Shown here in pieces: positions 43,121-53,649 of a stretch of 64,000 nucleotides of DNA (positions within the stretch are counted from its first letter, which is position 1; every line of letters begins with the position of its first letter). The stretch comes from Geosiphon pyriformis. Taxonomy: Eukaryota; Glomeromycota; Glomeromycetes; Archaeosporales; Geosiphonaceae. Position numbers and translations under genes: made by a program. The notes under the pieces are model-generated. The model saw only the letters and a list, made by a program, of their open reading frames with translations, searched no databases and was not told the origin of the DNA. Location of the stretch: the NCBI GenBank assembly GCA_016748015.1, contig JAAOMT010000283.1, positions 508,017 through 572,016 on the forward strand, written 5' to 3'.

Positions 43121-43456
43121 GAAAACTCTCAAATTGTCTCTAATTTCATCGAAATTGTAAGACACACTCTACTCTCAAATCCAAATATCATTCCTACCAC
43201 TGAAAACTACCACCTTTTGAAAAAAAAACTTTTTCGAATCAACATAGGTCCCTTAGAACTTAAACAACAAAGACAATTGAAACAATTGATAGCTGAATTT
43301 GCAGATATATTTGCAAAAGACAACAATGATCTGGGAAAAACTGATATTGTCCAACATCAGATTCATACAAGAGATGCTCCACTAAAATGTTAGCAAGCTT
43401 ACAGAGTGCCACCTGCCAGCCACTAATTTATTAGAGAAAAAGTCCAGAGAATGCTC

Positions 43457-43935
43457 CATATATAGCTGGTAAATGGCTTGAGCTTGTGTGGTTAGATTGT
43501 TCTTTCCCACAAATTGTTCTAGTTGTCTCAGTATTGTTGTGTTGAATAATCATTTTGTTTTGTTGGTGTACAAATTCTGGATATTTACATGTTGTTCCAA
43601 GTGGAAATGGCAATAGTTTTTCAGAAATTGTTGCGTCTACCAAGTCCAATTTTCTCTAGTAAGTTCTTGGTATAGTCCGACTATTTGTTGTTCTTTTATG
43701 GCCAATTTTATCTTGGTCATGATCTTGTCAACAACATTTTCAAGTCTTTTTTATACTTTGTGTTATGGTGTCTTTGCCGTATTTTTGTAACAAATAGTTT
43801 GTTAATTGATTGTAATTTCTATTTCCTGGTGTTGGATTAATTGAAAAATTTGTTGGGCTAGTGAATAGATATTGTCCATAATTTCCATTTTTCTGATCTC
43901 TTCTGTTGTGTCAACCATGTTTTTATATATTCTTT
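43457..43935 (-). pseudogene. Element B region after integrase (broken extra ORF)
   Basis: The end of the readable minus frame (QAQAIYQLYM-like, near 43457-43490) matches the AIYRLHM block of element F. A 72-residue piece is at 43649-43431. The distal part of the ORF, the polypurine tract and the 3' LTR are missing at the junction with element E. Confidence 0.55.
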
Positions 43936-43941
43936 TGTTGA

Positions 43942-45180
43942 TTAATTAGACATATTGTTGTCAATAATAATTATTGGTTCTAGATCTTGTGGAATCTCAT
44001 CTGGTTGGACTAGTATTCTCTGTACTCCCAATTGTAGAATATTATTAATAGATGCTGATGCTATCTGGTAATATGGTTTCAGTCGATCATCATATGCTGC
44101 TTTGGCTAAGATTCTGTTGTCCAGTCTTAATTTGTAAGCACCATTTCCTAAAATTTCTTTTATGTGAAATGGTCTATCCCATTTGGGGTCAAATTTTCCA
44201 CCCCATTGTTTTTCCGCTTTGGTACAATGTAGTAATACTTTGTCTCTAATCTTGAATTCAACTGGTTTGTCTAGTAGTTGACTATTATGTCTTTTTTTCT
44301 GTTTTTCTTGTGACTTTTGAATATTACCAGCTGCTCTTTTTTGTTTGTTTTCCAATGTTTTCATTAAGTCGTATGTTTTTCTCAGCAATGGTTCTTGAAA
44401 ATTTTCTTCTGTTATTGGTTCAGCTGGATATGTATTAATTTCTCTCTCTACTGGTAACATTGCTGTTTTCCTATACACTAATTCAAATGGTGTTGCTTGT
44501 GTAGTATCTTGTTTCATTGTCCGATAAGCAAATAGTACTGATGATATGAACAAATCCCAATCATTCTGGTTTTCTTGGCTGAGCTTAGCTATTGCTTCAC
44601 ACAATGTTCTGTTGAATTTTTCAACTAATCTGTTGGTTTGTGGATGATATGGTGATGATAATGGTCTTTTAATTCCGAATCTTTGGCTCAATTCTGTTAA
44701 TGTTCTGTTCACAAAATGAGTTCTTTGGTCTGATAATAATTCTTTTGGACATCCATGTCGACAAATTAAATCCTGATGAATGAATTTGGCAACAGATTCT
44801 GCATCCGCTCTTTGAATTGCTTTCGCCTCTGGCCATTTAGTAAGATAGTCCATAGCTACTGCTATGTATCTGTTTCCTCTGCTGGTAATTATTAATGGTC
44901 TGACTAAATCAATTCCAATATGGTCAAATGGTTGTCCCACTTTGATTGGTCTTAATGGTTCACTGGGTCTTGTTCCTCCTCTTTGCTGACAAGCATCACA
45001 ATTTTGAACATATTGAATGATGTCTGGGTACATTGATGGTCAATAGTATCTCTTTCTGGTTCTTTCTATGGTTGCTTCTTTGTGAAAATGTCCTGCTGTT
45101 GGATTTGAGTGCATGTTGAATAATATGGTTTCTTTTTCTGGCTCTGTAATTACTCTGGTTGGTTGATCTGGATCCCTTCT
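43942..45180 (-). CDS. Element B integrase
   Basis: One open frame covers 363 residues (45033-43942). The upstream HHCC half is read at about 45110-45040 with one stop where relatives have Trp (YYWPSMYPD). CDACQQRG completes the zinc module. The core shows GIDLVRPL, LLSDQRTHF and NRLVEKFNRTL, so D, D and E are all kept. The C-terminal GPY/F module is GKFDPKWDRPFHIKEILGNGAYKL. No chromodomain follows; the end is DEIPQDLEPIIIIDNNMSN. Catalytically plausible, but it cannot be made in full without passing the N-terminal stop. Confidence 0.88.
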
Positions 45181-45466
45181 ATTTTTCTGATAAAGTATAT
45201 TTTGGTGAGTGATAAAATATTTTGATAGTTGTTTGATACTCTTTCATTCTGTTTGAGATAAATTTTCCTTGAACTGTTGAGTGGTTATATACTGTTGAAG
45301 TTGTTGATCTTTTTGTGTGTTCATCTTTTATTGTATTTTTCATTGGTATTGTTCTGGTTTTTGTTATATTTTTGGGTTTGAAATGTTTTTAGATTTGTCT
45401 TATTCGTGACAAACTGTTCACATTTCCATTGTCTTTTCCTTTCTTATAGTGTATAGTATAAGTATA

Positions 45467-45895
45467 TCATGAAAGTGCCATTTTCCATCTGGATTGGTGA
45501 CCATCATCACATTCTTGCTTTTGAAGTGATGTTAATCTTTTATGATCCGTGTATATATCAAACTTTTGGCTCAAGTATTCATTCCACTTCATAACTGCCC
45601 AATAGATTGCTAAGTGTTTTTGTTCTGGTGTTCCATAGTTCTTTTCGGCTAGTGTTAAACTTCGGCTGGCATATACTACTGGATGTTCTCTGCTGTCTGG
45701 TCTTCTTTGAGATAGTACTGCTGCTAATGCTTGGCCGGATGCATTGGTAGTAATGATGAATGGTTTGCTGTAATCTGGATAGATCAGTACTAGAGCTTGG
45801 ATGAGCTTTCTTTTCAGAATATCAAAAGCTTCTTGTTGACTTTCTGTCCATTTATATTTTGTATTTTTGTTTTGCAGTTGGTTGAGTGGCTGCAC
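45467..45895 (-). CDS. Element B RNase H domain
   Basis: The open 142-residue frame has FIITTNASGQALAAVLSQR, VVYASRSLTLAEKNYGTPEQKHLAIYWAV and DIYTDHKRLTSLQKQ, the usual order of Ty3/Gypsy RNase H blocks. It overlaps the end of the RT frame (45852-46547) in another frame, so a frameshift near 45870-45895 separates them. Confidence 0.82.
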   Translation of the reverse strand: MQPLNQLQNKNTKYKWTESQQEAFDILKRKLIQALVLIYPDYSKPFIITTNASGQALAAVLSQRRPDSREHPVVYASRSLTLAEKNYGTPEQKHLAIYWAVMKWNEYLSQKFDIYTDHKRLTSLQKQECDDGHQSRWKMALS

Positions 45896-46841
45896 TATTA
45901 GAGAAGTTCTTAATAAAACGTCGATAGTAGCTGGTAAATTCCAAGAATGATTTCAGTTCTGTCAAATTGGTCAGCACTGGAAAGTTCTTTACTATCTCTA
46001 TTTTCTTTGGATCCGTTTTGATGTCGTCTTTACTGACTATGTGTTCCAAAAATTTTAGTTTTGTCTTGCCAAAGAAGCACTTTGTTGTATTTAACTTTAG
46101 TTTTGCTCTTTTTAGTCTTTCGAACACTTGTTGAAGATAATGAAGATGATCATCAAACGTTTTTAAGAATACATTGGTGTTGTCTAAGTATACAACTACT
46201 GATTTCCACAATAAGCCAGTATAAATGATTTTCATTAGCCATTGGAAAGTGGCTGGAGTGTTGGTTAAGCCAAATGGCATCACTTCAAATTCGAAATTCT
46301 CTTCTCTAGTGGTGAATGCTGTCTTCTCTTTGTTAGCTGAATTCATGGCTACTTGCCAATAACCACTATTCAAGTCTAATGTTGAGAACCATTTGTTTCC
46401 ACTGAAAACGTCGAATAATTCCTGTATTCGTGGAGTTGAATAGCTGTTTCCACAAGTTATACTGTTGAGTTTCTTGTAGTCCACACAAAATTGGATTTTT
46501 CCATTCTTTTTACAGACAAATACCACTGGTGATGACCATGGGCTCATTAATGGTTAAATTAGCCCATTGTCAAGCATTCAGTTTATCTCTTGACGAATGA
46601 TCTCATGGCTGGCTGGCAGCATTCTATATGCTCTTTGTTTGATTGGCATTGTATCTCTAGTCTTGATCTGATGCTGGATGATGTCAGTTCAGCCAAACTC
46701 ATTTTCACTGGCAAAGATGTTATTGAAATTGTTGAGCAATATCTTGAGCTGCATATATTGGAGTGGATCTAAGTTTCTCATGTTTATTTGTTCTAATTGT
46801 TTTGGTTGGAGCAAATAACATTTGTCTCATCCATTGATTGT
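45852..46841 (-). pseudogene. Element B reverse transcriptase, YLDN
   Basis: The open part 46547-45852 includes VDYKKLNSITCGNSYSTPRI, FSTLDLNSGYWQVAMN, FGLTNTPATFQWL and VVVYLDNTNVFLKTF, with catalytic YLDD changed to YLDN (GAC to AAC). Upstream (46841-46548) contains AYRMLPASHEII and GLI followed by TAA, a former Gln codon in GLIQPS. RT is predicted inactive. Confidence 0.87.
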
Positions 46842-47612
46842 TTATAATGTGATATTAACATATCTACAAAGTTGTGGAAAATCTGGAATGGGGTTTGGTG
46901 GTTGGTCTTCTATTTCTGTGGTTAAATATCTGATGGTGGTTCCTTCTGGTATGTTAATGATATTGTCAGTGTTGTTGTAGATGGGAATTTTTATGTGGCT
47001 ATAGCTTTTGGCTGGTATGTGGAGATTGATCAACCCAATTTCTCTTGATTCACAAAGGTTTGCTTCAGCTTCAAAAATCTGTTCTTGCTTCTTTTCTTTT
47101 CTTTCTATTGCTAACATGTACTGGCTATATGATGGAATAGAAATAGCTTGACCGGTTAAGATAATTTCTCCTTGGCCAACAATTTTTTCCTCCGTCATAT
47201 TAACTGGTACATCTATTCTACCTGTTGATCCAAATCTCTGTATCCCTTTTGCTGTTATTCCTAACTCTTTCCTATTTCCCACTGGTACTAACTGAGCTAT
47301 CTTAACCAATGGTAAGAATATTGCCTGTGCTATCTTTTCATTTGGCTCTATTATATAGGCCTTTTTTGAGTCATTTTGTAGCATAGCAATAATATTTTCT
47401 ACATATTCTGTGTCAATTATTCCTCCTCTTATATTAATCCCTCTTTTTGCTAAACTACTCTGGGATGCTAGTTGAACCATTGTTGTTGTTGGGATTTCCA
47501 GCGCTATTTTTAGATCAATGCAGATGCGCAAATATGGTTTCAATTTAATAAAATTTTTTCCAGGATATCTCAGATCAAACCCTGCATCAGTATTATGTGC
47601 TTGTTCTGGCAT
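46842..47612 (-). CDS. Element B dUTPase domain plus linker, open over 256 aa
   Basis: MPEQAHNTDAGFDLRYPGK (motif 1) starts the frame. Then come SQSSLAKRG (motif 2, usual Arg is Gln), RGGIIDTEYVENIIAM (motif 3 with the catalytic Asp and Tyr kept), NEKIAQAIFLPLV (motif 4) and AKGIQRFGSTGRIDVPVN (motif 5). Residues about 150-256 are the linker to RT. Trimeric dUTPases are usually near 140-150 residues, so the first part is complete. It would lower dUTP during reverse transcription; motif 2 leaves activity in doubt. Confidence 0.88.
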   Translation of the reverse strand: MPEQAHNTDAGFDLRYPGKNFIKLKPYLRICIDLKIALEIPTTTMVQLASQSSLAKRGINIRGGIIDTEYVENIIAMLQNDSKKAYIIEPNEKIAQAIFLPLVKIAQLVPVGNRKELGITAKGIQRFGSTGRIDVPVNMTEEKIVGQGEIILTGQAISIPSYSQYMLAIERKEKKQEQIFEAEANLCESREIGLINLHIPAKSYSHIKIPIYNNTDNIINIPEGTTIRYLTTEIEDQPPNPIPDFPQLCRYVNITL

Positions 47613-47681
47613 AATGCTTTCGCCATTGTTACTGTACCATTTTAACTCCTGTTTTTTGGAGAAATCTGGTAGAGTGATGTA

Positions 47682-48500
47682 TTATTCATAGTTAGGATTG
47701 GAGTCTGCATTGTTGATATTTTCATTGTCACATTGCGTGGAACTGGAACTGGTGTTTTCATCGTCGTCATTGTCAGAGTTTGAATTGGAATTGTAAACTA
47801 ATTCCAATTCTGATGTGCAGCTGTTGATTGGTTTCTCTTCCTTGGGGATTGTGTAGATCATGCATGGTAGTGGATTGTAGATGAGGTTACATAGAATTAA
47901 ACAGTGGTCACATAACCTGGTGTTTATTTCTTCCAAGTGTTGCTTCTGTTCCTCCCTTGTAGATGCTAATTCTTGGTAATGTTCATAGAATTGCTCCAGA
48001 TCTAGAAGATTTATGACTGGTTCTGGGTTCCAGTCAAGTTCTATGGGCTCTGGAGGATTGTTCTTGATTTTTTTAATCTCTTCAGGTGTTGCTCCTTCTA
48101 TTTTGGCAATTGCCATTCTCCAAATTTTGTCATTGTCATGTAGACAACTGTCCAGTTGCTGCATGGCTCTTCTCCAGGCTGTTTCTATTGGGGTTCTTTT
48201 CCTTACCCAGTCACTTATTAGAATCATGTATTAACATGACACATTGCACGTTCCTTCATGTTCTGGAATGTCATTCCACATCCCTTCATCTAGCAGGGTC
48301 TTCCCACAAGTGAGACAAGGTTGGTTATCCCATTTTTCTTGCCTCTTTGGTCATCCAAAATGTTTGAGTAAACATGGATGACAGTAGAACTTTGTTACAG
48401 TGTGGTATTTCTCATCATCGCCACAGCATGTGCCCATTAATGACAGTTTCTTGCCGCAATCAATGCATACAAGCCTTGGTTGTCAATAATTGGATTGTTG
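47682..48500 (-). CDS. Element B Cys-rich region between protease and dUTPase
   Basis: Minus strand 48500-48240 shows CIDCGKK, TCCGDD, FYCHPC, PCLTCGKTLLDEGMW and CNVSC, with one stop. The open frame 48227-47682 (181 residues) continues with WVRKRTPIETAWRRAMQQLDSCLHDNDKIWRMAIAKIEGATPEEIKKIKNNPPEPIELDW, then CDHCLI and an acidic Ser/Asn-rich tail before dUTPase. At least three Cys pairs suggest zinc binding. The module is shared with A and E. I do not recognise it as a named domain. Confidence 0.65.
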
Positions 48501-48842
48501 TGGAATGTGGTGAGTATAGAAATTACAAATGGCGGTGGTGAGTGGCATTCCTTCTTCTTTTTCTTTTCCCTTATCTTTGTTTCATTCCCAACTTGAGGCT
48601 TTTTCTTGTTCATTGTTGGTCCAAGTCAGATCATCGGTTTCTCAGGTAAGTTTGTTTGTTTGCTTTCCTTTCCTGTTGTCATCCCAAGAGAGTATTGGTA
48701 GCAGCTCGTTGTGCTCTTCATCAGCCCACAACACTTGGTAGGCTTCCCAGGTAGGTTTTGGTTTTTCTTTCTCGAAGTCAATTAGTAGTGCCATAGTGTT
48801 GGTAGTCTTGAAGTGGCCACATATTGTTGATACTCATGTGTG

Positions 48843-49290
48843 TTATCTGTTCTGACTGAGTTTAAGCTCTTGTGTATTCCAGTCCAGAGTGGCATTTGTC
48901 TTAGACAGCCAGTCATTACCAACTAGAGCTTGGTATTGGGTGGCTTCCATGACAAGTACTTTGATTGGTACTATGATGCCATTAATTTCGATTAGTAAAT
49001 CATCGATTTCACTGATTAAAGTCTTGGTCACTCTATCAGCTGTGATGATTTTGGTGCTGGCAGCTCGATCAACTTGGCAACTTAATTGATCCATGAGTTG
49101 TCATGTGATGATGCTGCCTGCTGAACCACTGTCAAGAATTAGTTTGATGGGATGGCTATCAATTTTCACATCGGTGTACATGATGGTAATTGGCTTTTCT
49201 TTCAGTACAGCTCCATTGAATAATGGCATGGTTGACAGTTCCTCGAGTTTGAATGGAAAAATGGCATCCAAAGATTTGTCTTCCATGATT
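48843..49290 (-). pseudogene. Element B protease
   Basis: 49286-49101 contains ITIMYTDVKIDSHPIKLILDSGSAGSIIT with the catalytic Asp-Ser-Gly intact. A stop (TGA) separates it from 49094-48843, MDQLSCQVDRAAST...IIVPIKVLVMEATQYQALVGNDWL. One former sense codon (element D reads TKQLMDQ here) is lost. Confidence 0.85.
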
Positions 49291-49817
49291 GTAGCAGATA
49301 GAATGTTGTTGGTAAGTGTTTGTTCGAGTTCTTGGTTGTTGGGTATGGTGTTTTCTGGAGTAACTAAGAGACTTAAATAGTTTTGGGAATTCAGGTTTTG
49401 GGTGGCGCCTGTACCTGAATTTCGAAAACAGAGTTCTGAGCTTTGGTGAGAGGAGCTGGAAATCAGTTAATGAACAACCATCACCGATCTCCAATTTTGA
49501 GCAATTTTGAGTCTTAGGTTTCCTAATGTTATTGTAGCTGAGTTTTGGAGCTGTGTTTAGATTGATGGTTGAGACTGATAAATTATTTGGGACTGCAGCT
49601 GATAAATTACTGAAGACTGCTGTTAATAAATTGCCAGTGGCTGTGGTTGATAAACTAGAGATTGATATATTGGCAGTTAATAAATTGGTTGCTGCGTCAT
49701 TGACAGATAAGTATTTTGATATTGGTCTTAATCTTGATTTGGATAACAATTTGAAGTTTGGAACTAGTGATCGGGGTTTCTGTGTTGATTTCCTGATCGT
49801 TGGTTGCTATAAGTATG

Positions 49818-51600
49818 GCAATTAACTCGAATATAGCCTTGTTTACCACAATTGTGGCAGACATGCATTTCTGGCTGTTATGGCAGATTAGATGCTGTTG
49901 AAAATGATGGATGTGATTGATTTTGGAAACGATTCACATTTCCTGAATTATTGCATCATTGTGGTGGTTGATATATGGCACAATTATCAGCTAAGTATCC
50001 CTCTAATTTCTGATTAATTGATTTACTGAATTGTTTTAATTTGGAATCCAATTCAGATAATCCATTCATTACTAGGTTTACCACTTAGGCGTGGTTGCCT
50101 TCTAACTCAGCTGCTTCAAAATCTCTGGTGTGTGTAACTGCAGTAGAGAGGTCAACTGGATGTATTGGGCATACTCGCTGGAGGAGGTTACTGTGCAAAC
50201 CTCTAATAAATTGGTTCAAAATCTGTGGTGCTGTAAAATAGTCAGCTTGAATTGCTTGAATTTGGCACAGGTTTCTATGGAAGTGTCTCAAGTAAGTGGT
50301 AACTGTTTCAGTATCTCCTTGTTTAATGGTGGTAAAGAGGTTGGCTAACTTGTTGATGCTATTGTTGTTGCTGAAATATCTTACAAATTCCATCTTGAAG
50401 TCATTGAAGGTTTGGGGTTTGACAGCTAGACTTTGATACCATGTATCCGCAGTGTCCCTTAAAAAGTATGGGATGGCTTGAAGTCCTCGAGCATCATTCT
50501 ATCCATTTGCAATGATGGCTTTCTTTATATCATTTAGCCATACTTGTGCATTGTCTTCTTCACTGGTAAAGTTGTCAAGTTTTGCGATTGGTGCATAGGC
50601 CATTGGATCTAAATTGGGTTGTTGTGGTGGCTGTTGAAGCAGTTGTTGTTGTACTGGTTGTTGGAGTAGTAGTTGAAATGACTGTTGTATGAATTCGGTT
50701 ACTGGATTAATCAGCAGTTGATCGATGACGATTACTGGAGATAAGTTTTGCTAATTAATTAATTCAGAGTTTGAATTGTTCCGCCTTTGATGATTCGAAG
50801 TTTTGATTTCCGAATTTTTTAGATTTAGATTTTGCTGAGCTTGAAGATTTGGGATTTCAACTTCTGAGTTTTCAGTAATCAGGTTTTGGTAAGTAAATTC
50901 TTGATTTTCTGATTTTTTTTCCTTTTTTTCTTCAGATAGTTCTCATGGAGTAGTGGTTTCAAAGTCTGGTTGAGATGGCGGTGATCGAATTTCTGATGGA
51001 GTTGGTGATTGTGATTTAAATCCCTCAAAATATTTGCCATATGGTTTTAATAGATTTGTTTTCCTTTGTTTACTTTAGAATGGAAATCATCTGAATGTTG
51101 ATATCACATTTGATGTGGATGTGCTTGCTGATGTTATATTGATGGCACTTTCTGGTATGTAGTGATAGGATGGAACAGTTGGTGATTCAACTCTTGTTTT
51201 CTTCTAAGTGGGTGGTTGTATTTTTTTGGGTGTTACTGCTGGTGTTTGTAGTTTTCCTTTGCCTTTACTGGCATAAGTAATTGGATATCTTTGTTGGGTG
51301 TGATGTTCAATTTTTTTGTTGATCTCAGTAATGATGAAGGCAAAATTGTGATTTGTTGGCAGGTTGGTATTTTGAATTAATTTTCTGTAAAAAGTTTCTC
51401 TGGCTGATTCAGTATTCACTGGTGTTCCTAACAAAGAGGAAATCTTTTTGTTAACATAGAAATTAAAGGCTGATTCAGTAGATATATGATTGTGGTTTAA
51501 TTCCAAGTGTTGACAATAGTGTTAAAATAAAAATTTCACAAATCTTAAATGGTTTGCTCCTATGTTTTCTGATTCTGCCACTTTTGGTTTGGTGTTGTTG
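49818..51600 (-). pseudogene. Element B gag (broken)
   Basis: The N-terminal frame 51506-51204 matches element A (AESAFNFY... versus TESAFNFYVNKKISSLLGTPV). The capsid is read from about 50610 (MAYAPIAKLDNFTSEEDNAQVWLNDI) and 50393-50085 (MEFVRYFSNNNSINKLANLF...). The knuckle at 49859-49818 reads C-H-N-C-G-K-Q-G-Y-I-R-V-N-C, so the His of CCHC is Tyr. Stops separate the parts. Confidence 0.8.
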
Positions 51601-51624
51601 ATGCTGGTTCTCGGTAGAATTATA

Positions 51625-51643
51625 CCTCACAGAGAGCACCAAA
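51625..51643 (-). promoter_or_regulatory. Primer binding site of element B
   Basis: TTTGGTGCTCTCTGTGAGG follows the minus-strand LTR end directly. Confidence 0.75.
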
Positions 51644-52491
51644 TGTTATAAGTGATTATTTGGGGTCTTGAATCAAATAACAAACTCGTAACTTGGTGCT
51701 CAAAAGCTATTTCCATTGATGATGTTCTAAAAGTGTTGTATCTGAAAGTTTTGATGGAGTTCTTTGTATAATAGACAGAGATTCAATAGTTGTTTTATTT
51801 GTAGCTTCCCAGACTCACAAGTCTGTCAATTTTTTTCTCAGCTTGGTGGCCAGCAATCCTCTGGTAAGTAATCTGTATCTTCTGTATGTGTTCTACTCTC
51901 TCACAGGGGTCTTTTACCAGGCAATTTTTGACATCAATAATCAGTGCTTTCAATCAATTGGTTAGTGCACAATAACAAAATCACAGAAAAATAAAGAAAA
52001 TAAAGAAATCTAAAGAAATAAGCCAAGGCAATTTGCAGATTAGTATTCCATCAATAGCCATTATCAAGAGCTATTGTTCCAGTGTGGTTAAGTATTAATT
52101 ACTATCAACATGGAGTGTTGATAGTGGAGAGTGAATTGAGATATGAAATAATTATTTATTTGATGATTGTGTTTCTAGCTAAAGATTCTGTGGTATTGAT
52201 TTTGTCTTTTCTGTTTCTAATACTACTGCTATATATACATATTTAAGATTCCTCAATTCCTTAATTTCTTGTGACAGGAATCCTGGAATTCCTGGAATCC
52301 TGCGATTCCTGATGAGAAGAATCCTGGAATTCTGGAATCCTGCGATTTTTTATCGGGAAATCCTGAAATTTCTGGAATCCTGCAATTCTTCTGAAAAGAA
52401 TTTTGGAATTCCATATTTACTATGTCTATTTTTGATTGGCTAATATCTACTGACTACTAATACTATATTTTCTTATATTCTATGAGTAACA
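51644..52491 (-). mobile_element. 5' LTR of element B (LTR1)
   Basis: 848 bp with TGTTACTCATAG at the 52491 end and TATAACA at 51644. It has the GGAATTCC/AATCCTGC array (52270-52410), TATATATA box and the shared CAATAGCCATTATCAAGAGCTATTG block (52050-52075). The terminal 46-bp duplication of element A is absent. Confidence 0.88.
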
Positions 52492-53649
52492 CTGGTTGGT
52501 GCTGGTTGAGATGAGGCATTACTACAATTTAGGGATCATGATGGTACACTGTTAGTTGGCATCTGATTGTTGCTGGGGTTCTTTCATCTTTGGTTGTAAT
52601 TAATTGCATAATGTCTAAATTGGTTATTAACGGGGTTTTGGTACTGAAGTGCTACTTAAGCTATTGGCTGTAATAATTGGTAGTAGTTCTAAGACAGTTG
52701 CTGGATATACTGAATTTGTTGTGAGTATTAAGGTGGTTAACATTGAGGCGTGGGTATTGGAATACCATGTTTTGAGGATATCTCAGTTGCTAATATTGAT
52801 TTCCTTAATTTTGGTTTATTACTTTTTTATGGCAGTTCCAGATGATATGTCCAGATTTTTGGCAATAGTAACAATTATGGAAATTGGATCTCCAAAGTTA
52901 TTATTGTTGCTGATGATTCTGTTGTTGTTGGTATTTGTTGTTATTACTATCTCTTTGTTGTGGTAACTGGACAGTACTGGCTAAAAATCTCTCAATTTTC
53001 TGAGTTAATTTCTTACTTAATTGAGTTATTTTTGTGTCAATATTGAATATTCTATTGATAGCCAGATTAACAGCTTGATTATAGTTAGCCTTTTGTTTTG
53101 CTGACTTAAAGTCACAAGCAAGAATAACTGTCTCTTGTAGAGTTGTCAGATGGTAGAATTTTATGGATTAGAGGAGGCTGCTTTTTAATCTTTTGACAAA
53201 TTAATTAAAGATTTATGCCACAGTGTAGTAGTCTCTTTCAATGGCCTGGATTTAACAAAGAATTTGGTTGAATTATCCAAGATAAGTGGTTACTGCTTCA
53301 TGATCTTTTTGTTTTATGATACTGAACTGATTTTGTAATCTAATAAGAGTGTTAAGGTTACAAAAGTATTGCAGAAAGGCAAGTTTGAAGATGACAAAGT
53401 CAGTTGGTTTTTTTGCAAGGCTTTAATACCATAAGTCTGCAGTTCTGGTCAGAAAGAATGGCAACACTTAAATAGTCCTATCCTCATTCCAATTGTTGGC
53501 AGTATGGCTTTCTTGGCTTCTGCAATCCATGTATATGCATTATCTTCTTTACCAGAGAATTTCTCTAATTTGGCAATATCTTAATAAGCCATGATTTGGT
53601 GAGTAGATGGAGTCTTACTGTTTAATGCTGAGAGATTTGGTGTTTACGT
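52492..53649 (-). pseudogene. Element I gag C-terminal half (capsid, CCHC)
   Basis: The capsid opens near 53593 with MAY, a stop, then DIAKLEKFSGKEDNAYTWI, homologous to A, B and E. An intact CCHC knuckle C-Y-Y-C-Q-K-S-G-H-I-I-W-N-C lies at 52873-52832. Beyond it is a Gln/Asn-rich tail up to the element B LTR. Stops are frequent. Confidence 0.78.

Larger units (their letters stand above)
38029..43456 (+). mobile_element. Element E: Ty3/Gypsy with dUTPase (LTR3 family), truncated in RT
   Basis: Plus-strand order is 5' LTR, primer site, gag, CCHC, protease, Cys-rich region, dUTPase, linker and the first about 20 codons of RT (AYRVPPASH, then REKVQRML). It then joins minus-strand element B without any LTR. 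Gene order matches A and B although the LTR belongs to another family, so the dUTPase module is shared across families. Confidence 0.87.
43457..52491 (-). mobile_element. Element B: Ty3/Gypsy with dUTPase (LTR1 family), 3' LTR missing
   Basis: This is the best-preserved copy in the window. Minus-strand order is 5' LTR (52491-51644), primer site, gag, CCHC-like knuckle, protease, Cys-rich region, dUTPase (open), RT, RNase H, integrase (open over 363 residues) and the start of the post-integrase ORF. The left end lacks an LTR and fuses to element E at about 43457. The right end sits in element I gag. RT has YLDN and several stops, so it is inactive. Confidence 0.9.
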
